Source: Otis tarda (lineage: Eukaryota; Chordata; Aves; Otidiformes; Otididae). Taken from it: a stretch of 64,000 nucleotides of DNA. The stretch is taken from contig CM048553.1 of NCBI GenBank assembly GCA_026413225.1, forward strand, positions 99,732,190-99,796,189. Reading direction: 5' to 3'. This document shows, piece by piece, positions 55,240 through 64,000 of this stretch; positions within the stretch are counted from its first letter, which is position 1, and every line of letters starts with the position of its first letter. Under the pieces are notes generated by a model. The model was not told the DNA's origin. It saw nothing but the letters and a program-made list of their open reading frames with translations, and did no database searches. Made by a program: the position numbers and the translations under genes.

Positions 55240-56984
55240 GCAAGTACCGTGCTCTCTATTGGGAATTTCCAAATCAGGCCCTAAGGGAGGGTGAGGGTGC
55301 AAAAGAAGCGAGAGAGGACTGCCTTCTGTCTGATTGCAGAAGAAAGTCTTCTAGGCTAAAATCTCTCTCTAGATTGTTTTTATAATTAAGCTGTTACCCT
55401 CTGCCTTAGCTACCAAGCGCCTGTTTGTCTCTCTCCCATTAGTGCAGGGCTTCGTCGCATGCCTCAGAGCTGTGAGAGAATTTCAGCGAATCATTTTAAT
55501 TTACGAACTTATGCAGTGATATTTTCAACATGTGAAATGTGCAGGAACACGATACACTTCTCAGCACTTCCAGTTTAAGACTTTTGCTACCTAAAAGACA
55601 GTTTGCTCATTGCCACCCTGCTATGAATTCAAAACAACTCTGTTTCCTTCCCAGGGCTGCCTTCATGTCCTGCTGGAAACTGCAGAGCCTTTCCTTGCAT
55701 CACACTTTAGCTAGACGGGACTTAGGGCTTTGAGTCAGGCACTTGCCACCTCATCCAGCTCCTGTTGCCCCTAGAGGCCAGTTTACAATTAATTTAAACT
55801 TGTCTGAAGTCTCCGAGTGCCAGACCACCAGTTAGCAATAGAGGAGGAATGGCAGGCAAAGGGTCGCCTCCCATCATCAACTCAAGTCAGTGATGGTTGT
55901 TAGATGCTGACCTACCCCCAGCAGAGTCACCAAAGAGGCAGCTATATAGAATCATAGAATGGTTTGAGTTGGAAGGGACCTTTAAAGGTCATCTAGTCCA
56001 ACCCCCCTGCAAGGAGCAGGGACATTTTCAACTGGATCAGGTTGCTCAGAGCCCCATCCAACCTGTCCTTGAATGTTTCCAGGGATCAGGCATCCACCAC
56101 CTCTCTGGGCAATCTGTTCCAGTGTTCCACCACCCTCAGTGTAAAAAATTGTTTCCTAATATCTAAACTGAATCTACCTCCCTGTATTTTGAAACCATTA
56201 CCCTTCATCCTATTGCAACAGGCCGTACAGAAGAGTTTCTCCCCATGTTTCCTGTAGGCCCCCTTTAGGTACTGGAAGGCTGCTATAAGGTCTCCCCGGA
56301 GCCTCCTCTTCTCGAGTCTGAACAGCCCCAACTGTCTCAGCCTGTCCTTATAGGAGAGGTACTCTAGCCCTCTTATCATCTTTGTGGCCTCCTCTGGACT
56401 CTCTCCAACAGGTCCATGCCCTTCTTATTTTGGGGGCTCCAGACCTGGACGCAGTACTCCAGGTGGGGTCTGCAGCACAGCTATCCTCCCTTTGCCATAT
56501 GGAGCTACCTACGGTCCATGCTCAAGACCAGTGGCATGATGCTGTCCTCCAGACATGCTCTTAACCAAGCCCCAGTCTTGCTTAGGTGCCTCTGGGCTTT
56601 ATGCCTGAGATTATCTGGGCTCCCCATTGGTTTTGGCACCTGGGTGTAGCTCGGCCCTTTTATGGCTGTGGCTGAGCAACGTGAGGCAGGACAGGCACAG
56701 TATAAGACAGAGAAAACATCTGATGAGCCTCAGACTCAGCTCAGCATTTCCAGACCAGCATTCGTATCTCAGCAAGGCAACTGGCACATCAAAAGCCGAC
56801 AGCGCCTGTCCCAGACTGCTCAGACCTCTTAACCTGTAAACAAATGCAGTCCTTTCACTGGCAGGCACATAAGCAGATTCGTTTCTGCTAGCAGAGATAA
56901 TATCAGATGATTTCTTCAAGCTACGCTCCTTTGAGATCATTCTGATTTATAGGGGTTTCCTCCTCTTTAATGTTCATTTTGCAG
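55240..56984 (+). other. RIPOR2: RIPOR2 intron 2 (GC-AG class)
   Basis: The intron starts GCAAGT instead of GTAAGT and ends TTCATTTTGCAG. Only this junction joins the exons in frame: AG plus G gives the Arg codon before Cys-Asn-Ser. The rest of the donor matches the U1 consensus (CAG before it, AAGT after it), as is normal for GC donors. It contains the antisense CR1 described separately. Confidence 0.9.
55946..56480 (-). mobile_element. CR1 LINE 3' fragment, about 535 bp
   Basis: It starts with the CR1 tail in reverse complement (ATAGAATCATAGAATGG) and runs through GGAAGGGACCTTTAAAGGTC, CACCACCTCTCTGGGCAATC and CTCTAGCCCTCTTATCATCT to GTACTCCAGGTGGGGTCTGC. The minus strand keeps a near-complete 97-codon stretch (56086-56379) with SYKDRLRQLGLF, EKRRLRGDLIAAFQYLKG and VVEHWNRLPREVV, the C-terminal end of the CR1 polyprotein. 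It is the best preserved CR1 copy here, but 5' truncated and without a reverse transcriptase, so it is immobile. Confidence 0.95.
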
Positions 56985-57140
56985 GTGTAACTCCTTTATT
57001 GAAAATTCCTCTGGACTCAAGAAGCCCCAAGCAAAGGTGAAGAAAATGCATAATTTGGGCCATAAGAACAGCACCACACCCAAAGAGCCTCAGCCTAAAA
57101 GGATGGAAGAGGTTTACCGAGCCCTGAAGAATGGCCTGGA
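56985..57140 (+). CDS. RIPOR2: RIPOR2 exon, residues 34-86
   Basis: This 156-bp exon has the acceptor TTTTGCAG and the donor GGA followed by GTAAGA. Its first base completes Arg34 and its last two bases begin Asp86. It encodes [20 protein letters not shown], then a basic MHNLGHKN stretch, then [20 protein letters not shown]. Ser37 lies in an RSRCNSF context, a second basophilic-kinase and 14-3-3 type motif after that at Ser21. The [11 protein letters not shown] segment begins the helical RIPOR/PL48 region, which in the family leads into the RhoA-binding part. Both splice phases fit the neighbouring exons. Confidence 0.95.
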
Positions 57141-57784
57141 GTAAGAGCCTTTATCCTATTTGTTGATTGAAGCTTTCCATGACATTTTAGAGCCTAGGGA
57201 AACATATTACAGGAAAAGGGATCCTTGATCATAGGAGAGGAGAATATACCTCCTGGAGCCTGATTGTAACACTTAGGATCTGAAATACTTGTATGGGAAA
57301 CAGAAGTACAGGGAGCAGAATCCTATTTCCACTCAGATTGCTAGGAAAGCTCCCAAAAGCTGGGATTTGAACATTAGATAATTTTTTTTTCCCTCCAAAT
57401 TTCCTAGAGTGCTATCAGAGGCTTGTATCACTTTTAAGATAGCATCCCAGACGATAACGGGGCTTTTACCAGCCAGATACAAGGGCAGCGACTGGAAGGC
57501 ACCAGCCCATAAAGTGAGCAGCAGATTAGCTTACTTGGAACTGGTTGTTCACCATAAGGAGCACACTGAGCTCTTATACACAGCAAAGTAACGGGCTCCT
57601 GTTTATCCCCAAAAAGGCAGCAGGGAGCTGCTTTTAGGACAGATCAACATAAATGGGTTTGTGTCTGAAAATGCATCCAGTGAGGAAAGCCATTTGCTGC
57701 GCAGATTTTCTTTTAGGATGGTCAGCAGCCAGCTCGGTATGTGCTGCAGAGCTCATGCATCCCTTCTCTGGTTTGTGTTTACAG
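57141..57784 (+). other. RIPOR2: RIPOR2 intron 3
   Basis: GT-AG intron of 644 bp (GTAAGA to TGTGTTTACAG). It holds a 60-codon open frame (57409-57591) with no domain or splice signals, and a T-rich tract at about 57381. Nothing else is recognised. Confidence 0.9.
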
Positions 57785-57863
57785 CGAGTATCTGGAAGTT
57801 CACCAGGCAGAGCTGGATAAGTTGACTACTCAGTTAAAAGACATGAAAAGAAACTCACGCCTG
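57785..57863 (+). CDS. RIPOR2: RIPOR2 exon, residues 86-112
   Basis: A 79-bp exon lies between the acceptor GTTTACAG and the donor CTG followed by GTACGT. It completes Asp86 and encodes EYLEVHQAELDKLTTQLKDM, then KRNSRL. The heptad-like spacing of Leu and Val fits a coiled-coil helix. The EYLEVHQ and KRNSRL motifs are shared across the RIPOR1/2/3 family, which supports the assignment. It ends in phase 0, so the following 24-bp exon can be included or skipped without shifting the frame. Confidence 0.95.
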
Positions 57864-58075
57864 GTACGTGTCACGCTTTCTCGTCGTGCAGATGCACAGC
57901 AGCCTTCTCAAGGTGCTGGAGCAGCCAGGGGGTGGGAGCGGGACACAGAATTTGCAGTGATGCTCTTCTTCCCTCCCAGCCACGGTTTTGTGATTTCTGT
58001 TGACTGACAAACATTACTTTCTCGTGGTGCTGTTAAGTTGCAAAATTAATCACAGTTTTCTCTTCTCTGTTGCAG
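57864..58075 (+). other. RIPOR2: RIPOR2 intron 4
   Basis: Short GT-AG intron of 212 bp, from GTACGT to TTCTCTGTTGCAG. No repeat or extra exon is seen. Confidence 0.92.
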
Positions 58076-58099
58076 GGAGTCCTGTACGATTTAGACAAG
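58076..58099 (+). CDS. RIPOR2: RIPOR2 24-nt microexon, residues 113-120
   Basis: Eight whole codons, GVLYDLDK, lie between a strong acceptor (TCTTCTCTGTTGCAG) and a good donor (AAG followed by GTACGT). The motif G-(V/F)-LYDLDK follows RNSRL directly in the RIPOR family, so the microexon belongs to the mature reading frame. It is too short to appear as an open frame by itself. Both edges are phase 0, so skipping would delete eight residues without a frameshift. Confidence 0.93.
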
Positions 58100-59204
58100 G
58101 TACGTTACCCACTTTTCACACTGGTTTTGCAACGAAGCGTTAGTATCCATAGCTGTGTGCATAGCTGGCATGGGAAACCTCTCTCAGCCGGATCAACTAC
58201 CCAGGCCAATGCCATGGAGGGAGAAGTTACCTGACAATTGGCACTTGGGAAGAAAGAAGTCCTGCTCCCCTCTTCTTCCCAGGGGCTCTGGTATTGCCCA
58301 GTGCCTCCACCAGCCAGCTGTGCTCATTACCCCGGCATCAAACTTACCCCATCAGCCCTTCCCTGGGGCCTGCCGAGTTAAACTGGCTCCAGGATGGGCA
58401 CAGGGAAAGAGGCAGACCCCTGCAAGGGAAAGGAGGGAAGCGGAGGAGCGAGACCTCCTATTTCTGTCATCTGCCAGCCCTTAAATCTGTCATGCTGTGC
58501 AACTTCTCCCTGCCAGCTCCAGGCGAGGCGGGTGAGAGGCTGGCGGGGGCATGCCAGGGGTGCCTGTGGGAGCTGGGTCAAGCCCCAGCTCATCCTTGCT
58601 CCTTCCAGTTCTGGGAAAGGAAAAATTGAAAATATTTTTCCCCGCAGGAAAATTTGAGTGAAACAAAAGGAACACTGGCTACTGAGAGAAAAATTAACTC
58701 AATCTCTGCCGAAACCAGGACAGAAAGCTTTCAAAAACATTTCCTGAACAAGTCTGGCTTTTTTTTTCAGTCAAAATGCCAAGCTTGGTTTAGCTGTCAA
58801 AAACAGTTTGCTGAAGAACAAAATGGATTTTGAAATGCAAAACCCAATCAATTTTAATTCAGGTTTTCAAAGTACTCAAAATACTGTCTTTTGAGCTTAA
58901 AAAGTCCTGATCCTGGCTTCTTTTTTCTTTTTTAAGAATTCAAGAAACTAAGGAAATCCCATCAAAGAAAAACTTGTTTTTGTTCAGAAATACATTAGGT
59001 ACAGAAGTCAGTGAGCTCCATTTTCAGCAGCAGATTAGTTGGTAGTAAGGTGCGGCAGCTAATTCCGGATTCACGGGCAACGAAACCCTGCATGTTTTAA
59101 GGAGGAGTTTCCCAGGGACCTGAGGACCCAAGCAGAGCTAGCGTGGTGGTGACTTACTGATTTATTTAAATGTGCCTCACCCTCTGCCTCTTTCTTTCCT
59201 TCAG
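58100..59204 (+). other. RIPOR2: RIPOR2 intron 5
   Basis: GT-AG intron of 1105 bp ending CTTTCTTTCCTTCAG. Near 58635-58830 is a good-looking internal acceptor (TTTTTCCCCGCAG) followed by 61 open codons in the right phase but without a credible donor. No transposon is recognised. Confidence 0.9.
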
Positions 59205-59258
59205 CAAATCAAAGCGGTCGAAAGATACATGAGAAGGCTGGAGTTCCACATTAGCAAG
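59205..59258 (+). CDS. RIPOR2: RIPOR2 exon, residues 121-138
   Basis: A 54-bp, phase 0 to phase 0 exon encodes QIKAVERYMRRLEFHISK, between the acceptor CCTTCAG and the donor AAG followed by GTAACG. The segment continues the coiled-coil and is strongly family-typical: RIPOR proteins share QxKxxERxxRRLEFH-x-SK. Three basic residues (Arg127, Arg130, Arg131) cluster on the helix. It precedes the largest visible intron of the exon cluster. Confidence 0.95.
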
Positions 59259-61744
59259 GTAACGAGTGCTCCTATCCTCTTTCTTCTGCATCTGCTCCAC
59301 TGTTATTCGGAAAACAAACCCTCGGCCTCCTGCTACCCCTTTGCTCCTGGGAGGCTGCCTTGACGAAGCCTCTCCCAGATTCAGTGTTTTTACTGCGACG
59401 AGCTGGTGATCAGAGCCAAAGGAAGGGTTTCTGCGTGATTTGTAGCCCCCAGGGTCCGGCCATGCCCTGAGACACTCCCACCCGCTTTTAGGTACGGAAA
59501 GGACATAGGGTCAGGTGCTTGCTGGGAAAAGTCTTTCTCATCGCATGCTTATTGTTAAACTGTAGGTAGAGAGACAGTTGCATCTGAAAGTAATTTAATT
59601 TGGCAGTCGTCTCTACCGTGCACAGCAGCTAGATTGGATTTATTCCTGAATTTCACTGCTAACGCTTTTGCTGCGTGGTTTGGGGCCCACATCCACTTGA
59701 TTACATCGGTGAGAATAGTCGGTAGAAGTACTTGTGATTTATACTAATACATTTTAGAGCTGGACAGAATCCATGGCATTTATTCTCTTACTTATAAACA
59801 TATCTGCTAGCGATTAGTTGCTTTTCTGAGCCTGACAAAAGAATGAATTATTTTTGACGGATGAAATGTCTTTTGAGAGTCGTTTGAAAAGCGTTCGCGC
59901 AGCTTGAAGTGTTCCAATTATGACAACCCATCCAAACCTTTTAATTTCAATCTTCTCCTACTCTTGGCGCCGAAATAAAAAATATAAATCATCAGGCGAT
60001 AGACTGAAATTTTGTTCCCCAAACGACCTTCTCTCTTGCTGGCAACATGAATGGCAAAATTAGTGCTTAAGGAACATTTCCATTCAGGTCCTTCCCACTC
60101 CAGCCTGCTCAGAGCTAATGGTTTCTGGGATTATAATAGGACTGAAAAGTACCAAACGCAAGAGGTAATGCTGGTCAGTATTACTCAGCCTTGCTGAGTA
60201 CATTAGTTCACTTTCTGTAACCCACAGCAACAGAGACAAAAGGAACTAAGCTGTGCTGGTTAAAACCTACGGGCTTGGGCAGGTAAGGAAACATCTCTGT
60301 TTCCAGTGAGAGAAAAGGTCTTTTTCAGCTTTTTCAGTACCAAATCAGGGCCACAGTGATGCCTTAGGCCCTCTGCCCACTGCTGCTCCGTACAGGGAGC
60401 AGAGCAAGGAAAATGGGATGCACAGGGAGGTAGATTTAGGGGGGTAGATGAGAGCGCCCAAGCCGCCTTCGCAGGGGCAGGGGCAGGACATCCAGCTCCA
60501 GGCTAACGCTCCACCCGGATGGCAGAAGTACATACCAAGAGACAGCTATTTACAGTTGCTGTCTTTAGCTTGCTGACTTGCAAGAGAAATAGGAGTGGAT
60601 AGGACTCCAAAACGCTTTTTTTTGTAACCTTGTCATGGCAAAATGCTACCTGTGCCTCTGTTACCCTTTGTTGAACTCTTTCACTTTGCAAAGCACTCCC
60701 TGTTTTGATTAGGGATCCCTCAAGGCAGAGGCTTTGGCCGCCAGATATCCAAGCTAGCTTGTAAAAATTGACCAAACGCTTTGGAGCTGTCGGGAAGAAC
60801 AATCCTGCTCCAAACAAATAAGTAACAGCACTTTTTGTTAGAGGTTAAGCAGGCTTGGAAAATGGGATTTGGAACATGCCTGGCTTGTCACATCAGCCTC
60901 ATCTCTAATGCAGCAACACAAAGTCGTAGACTGAGGAAGCCCAGGCACAGGAAGCTTTCATGGAGAGAAACTCAGCTGTGAAAATCCACTACTGAGTAAC
61001 AGTCACCACGGGGCACGGAGTGATTGCCTGATGCCAGAGATAAAGGAAAAAAGTTGTTGTAGGTAAAACCCAAGTATCATTGTATCATAGCAGGGATGTT
61101 AGAAGCAGCAAGAAGAGACAGCTTCCTCTATTCGTTTCCTTCTCCTCACCCTGATAAAGTCAGATTCGAAACCCTCCATCTCCTGTATCTGGCAGATTAA
61201 GTTTATATAAATATATACCACTATATATAGCTGGTGTGTATATGTATATATATACACACGAGCTATACCACTGTAGACTGCCATCAAACAGCTCAGATGG
61301 AGTAAATATATACACTCAGTGCAGGGATCAGAGGGAAAAGGGAAACCAAAGCGTGAGACACATGTAAATCCATTGCAATCTGAAGCTAGATCCAAGTGAG
61401 ACTTTAAACTACGTGTGACTAGGTTTTGCAAAACTTCCAGAGTGCGTAATAAATGTTGACTGCCTAAGTCTTGCCAAAGGACTTTAAGAAGATGACTAGG
61501 AAATTATGTGAATGCCTGGGGGGCTGAAGTTCGAAATACTTTCTTAATTTGACATCAAGTGTTCCTAAGTCCTTTACTTGTGCTGATCCTGCCTCCCAGT
61601 TTCTGGAGGATAGGCAGTGAGAATTAAAAAAAGAAAACACTCCCTGCTTCCAATATTACCTATTAGTCAAATATTGCAACAGCCTGGATCCACGGCTGGC
61701 GTTGGCAATACAGGAGACGTTGCTGGCCTTGTTAAATGTGCCGT
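59259..61744 (+). other. RIPOR2: RIPOR2 intron 6, part before the LTR
   Basis: Noncoding sequence beginning GTAACG. The 59560-60010 part is A/T-rich but complex, with homeobox-like words, and could be a conserved element. An AT/GT microsatellite lies at about 61203-61260. The last five bases (GCCGT, 61740-61744) are the left target-site duplication of the LTR. Confidence 0.7.
61203..61260. repeat. TA/TG-rich microsatellite
   Basis: An alternating purine-pyrimidine stretch contains TATATAAATATATA, CTATATATAG and TGTGTATATGTATATATATACACAC. It is an interrupted dinucleotide repeat inside intron 6. Confidence 0.85.
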
Positions 61745-62882
61745 TGTCGTAGTTCTGCCCCGATCGGGACCAGACTACGCAGTCTCTCTCTCGCTCCCCC
61801 CACCCTCCGAGAGAATAGGAGGAGATGATATAAGAAAAACGGCTCAACGTTTGAGATAAGGACAGGGAGAAATCCTTAAAGTTACCGTTACGGGCAAAAC
61901 AGACTCAACTTGGGGAAAACTATTAATTTATTTCTAAAATTAGCAGGAGAATGAGACAGGGAACAAGATAACCTCCCCCCACCACTCCCTCTTCCTGGGC
62001 TTAACGTTATCTATACTACCTCCCCTCCCAAGCGGCACGGGGGGCGGGGAGGAAGGGAATGGGGGTCGCGGTCAGTTCATCACGCGTTGTTATATGCCAC
62101 TGTGTGATCGTCGGGGGAAGAACTCCTCGCATTCCTCCTCTGCTCCATCGTGGGGTCCCTCCCACGGGCCACAGTCCTTCGTGAAACTGCTCCGGCGTGG
62201 GTCATCTCTTCCACGGGGTGCAGTCCCTCTAGAACAGCTGTCCCAGCGGGCCCTCCACGGGCCACAGCCTCCTTCAGGCCTCCACCTGCTCCAGCGTGGG
62301 GTCCTCCACGGGCTGCAGGTGGATCTCTGCCCCTCCGTGGACCTCCATGGGCTGCAGGGGGACAACCCGCTCCACCATGGTCTTCACCACGAGTTGCAGA
62401 GGAATCTTGGCCAGGAGCTGCATTACTCCTCCCCCTCCTTCTTCACTGACCTTGGCGTCTGCAGCCGTTCCTTACAACAGGCTGGCAGACGCCTCTCAGG
62501 ATCCTTTTTACATCTAATTCACTTCTCATCTTCTCTCCACTTCTTGCAGCCAGGCTGGGCCGAGTTGGGCCCAGTCGGCTGCCCGGCGGGAGGCCAGAGG
62601 GTGAGGCCTGCAAGGCCCAGGAGGCTCGCGCCTCCCCCTCTCTGCCCCCCGCTCAGCTGCTTCACATCTTCTCTTCTCCTTTTTTTTTCTGTTTTCCCCT
62701 TCTTAAATATGTTATCGCAGAGGCGTTATCACGGAACATTCTGCTACCAATTGGCTCGGCCTTGGCCAGCAGTGGGTCCGCCCTAGGCCTGGCCGAGTCC
62801 ACTGAACAATGGGGAGCGACTTCTAGCAGTTTCCTACAGAAGCTACCACCTTAGGCCCCCCCTCACTAACAAAACCAGAACA
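61745..62882. mobile_element. Solo LTR, ERVL-type endogenous retrovirus
   Basis: The element is 1138 bp, begins TGTCGTAG and ends CCAGAACA, so it has the TG...CA ends of an LTR. It is flanked by a perfect 5-bp target-site duplication, GCCGT at 61740-61744 and 62883-62887. Five-base duplications are usual for the ERVL class. The body has the make-up of avian ERVL LTRs: an A-rich GAGATAAGGACAGGGAGA segment, a row of short GC-rich repeats with CCACGGGCTGCAG cores (about 62140-62410), a TTCTTAAATATGTTATC segment and an ATTGGCTCGGCCTTGGCCAG block. No gag, pol or env lies on either side, so recombination between two LTRs has removed the provirus interior. Orientation is not assigned. The family label is from recognition by eye. 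Confidence 0.85.
62145..62410. repeat. Internal GC-rich repeats of the LTR
   Basis: Several imperfect units of about 30-50 bases share a CTCC-x-GCGTGGGTC...CCACGGGCTGCAG pattern (CCACGGGCCACAG, CCACGGGGTGCAG, CCACGGGCTGCAG, CCATGGGCTGCAG). They keep reading frames open and explain the 230-codon frame at 62094-62786, which has no viral or host domain. Confidence 0.8.
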
Positions 62883-63276
62883 GCCGTATAACTGTCCAGT
62901 CCCATTTGGCAGCGGGGACGTTGCAGTTGCCTTTGAAGGAGCTCTTTCCACACTGATATATTTGAGAAGACACCTGCCCTACCATTACAATTGTACGTGA
63001 CTCAGACAGGGGAAAAAGGGACTAGCAATGGTTAAAGGCACGCAGGGCAAGCAAGTGAATTGCTGGCAGCCTCTGGTGTAGCTGTAATGAGGTTTTTACA
63101 GTGGAAGTTATTTTTATCTTGTGTTTCTTTTTCACAGACTGTAACAGTATCACAGCTTCATTTGCTCCCTCCCTCCAATGGATCCAACAGTTTGGCTGAG
63201 TTTCCTTGTAATGCAAACGACTTCACCGTTGGGTTTTCTCAGGTTTTTTACAATTCACCTTCCTTGTTTCCACCAG
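62883..63276 (+). other. RIPOR2: RIPOR2 intron 6, part after the LTR
   Basis: It starts with the right target-site duplication GCCGT and ends with the acceptor CCTTGTTTCCACCAG. No other feature is recognised. Confidence 0.85.
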
Positions 63277-63426
63277 GTGGATGAGCTTTATGAAGCCTAC
63301 TGTATCCAAAGACGTCTCTGTGATGGTGCCAGCAAAATGAAGCAAGCCTTTGCAATGTCTCCTGCCAGCAAAGCAGCTCGAGAGAGTTTAACCGAAATCA
63401 ACAGGAGCTACAAGGAGTACACAGAG
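63277..63426 (+). CDS. RIPOR2: RIPOR2 exon, residues 139-188
   Basis: A 150-bp, phase 0 to phase 0 exon ends ACAGAG before the donor GTACAT. It encodes [20 protein letters not shown], then [20 protein letters not shown] and [10 protein letters not shown]. The DELYEAYC-x-QRRL-x-DG motif is a hallmark of the RIPOR N-terminal domain. The stretch from [12 protein letters not shown] on is a serine/alanine-rich link before the next helix. The protein is cut here by the edge of the window: the family is around 1000 residues long, so about four fifths is missing. Confidence 0.95.
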
Positions 63427-64000
63427 GTACATCCCCATCCATTTAGTCTTTTGCTCTCACACTGTTGGAAGGCAGTAGGAACTTTGCCACCAATTTCAGG
63501 GAGAATTTCATCCAGATAAGAGAATTAAAAGCAAAATCAGCAAAGAAGGATTCTTATTTCTTTGTTCATCTTCAGGTGAACACCTAATGACTTACAGAGA
63601 TAGGTGACATGCACCCAAAGAGTTCCTTGAAATAATAATGTTTGTGTTCTACAAGACCAGGGTTATACACAGAAAGCGCTGCACAAGAAAAAAAAACATA
63701 CATCTGCCCCAAACCTACATATATGCTAACTTTGTCCTTCCCACCCTGCAAATTTTGGGATGGCTGGTTGGCTGGAGCCCATGCGTATACAGTCATCTGC
63801 CGCATCTTGTCCAGTTTTACTTGCTGTGATCAGCAGTATTTTTTATTTTAATAAACAGGCGGTAGATTAAGGAAAGTCTAATAGTGTCATAAACATCCCA
63901 GCACACAAGCTGTGACACCCTTCCGAAATCTGAAAGACAACCTGGAGAGGGTCTGGTCCCCGTCTCCCACGGTGTTTTGTTTTCTTAATGTAGTCCACGT
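63427..64000 (+). other. RIPOR2: RIPOR2 intron 7, incomplete
   Basis: It begins GTACAT and runs off the window. I found no exon matching the expected continuation of the protein, and no repeat. Confidence 0.8.

Noticed and set aside
56086-56379. 97-codon minus-strand frame that looks protein-like
   Set aside because: It is protein-like because it is the C-terminal end of the CR1 polyprotein, so it is annotated as part of the CR1 copy and not as a gene.
58648-58830. Possible extra exon in RIPOR2 intron 5: TTTTTCCCCGCAG acceptor followed by 61 open codons in phase 0
   Set aside because: No credible donor follows before the stop, and the known family sequence runs directly from LDK to QIKAVE, so inclusion would interrupt the coiled-coil.
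1-64000. Search for CRISPR arrays, operons, phage or other novel defence or biosynthetic systems
   Set aside because: The window is vertebrate nuclear DNA. No regularly spaced repeats, dense gene arrays or prokaryotic signals occur.

Overview
The window is nuclear DNA from a bird. Three things support this: CR1 LINE fragments with the avian 3' end (tails built on ATTCTATGAT), a solo ERVL-type LTR of the kind common in avian genomes, and spliced vertebrate coding exons. There are no operons, ribosome binding sites, CRISPR arrays or other prokaryotic features. Almost every long open frame is chance; the genuine coding sequence is in short exons.

The only gene I can support is the 5' part of RIPOR2 (FAM65B), on the + strand. 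A CpG island at about 37.66-38.52 kb is the likely promoter and may carry a noncoding first exon. After a large first intron (about 16.8 kb) come six exons: 55113-55239 (contains the ATG), 56985-57140, 57785-57863, 58076-58099 (a 24-nt microexon), 59205-59258 and 63277-63426. They join without a frame break into 188 codons, the N-terminal part of the protein. The rest of the gene lies beyond the right edge.

Layout. 1-37.6 kb: noncoding, either intergenic or the intron of a longer upstream isoform. It holds two short tandem duplications (1.76 and 1.96 kb), two hairpin-forming inverted repeats (9.30 and 10.48 kb), relics of old CR1-type LINE reverse transcriptase on the minus strand (15.93-16.15 and about 23.86-24.86 kb), and younger CR1 3' ends (5.28, 23.04 and 37.06 kb). 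37.66-38.52 kb: CpG island. 38.34-55.11 kb: intron 1, with a minus-strand CR1 at 43.09 kb. 55.11-64 kb: the exon cluster, with a 0.5-kb minus-strand CR1 in intron 2 and a complete 1138-bp solo LTR with 5-bp target-site duplications in the intron before the last visible exon.

RIPOR2 is a RhoA-binding inhibitor involved in cell polarity and migration and in hair-cell stereocilia. The visible part holds the N-terminal serine motifs and the start of the coiled RIPOR/PL48 region. I found no evidence of a novel biological system. The most informative points are a GC-AG intron directly after the start-codon exon, the 24-nt microexon, an open frame upstream of the ATG, and the precisely bounded solo LTR.
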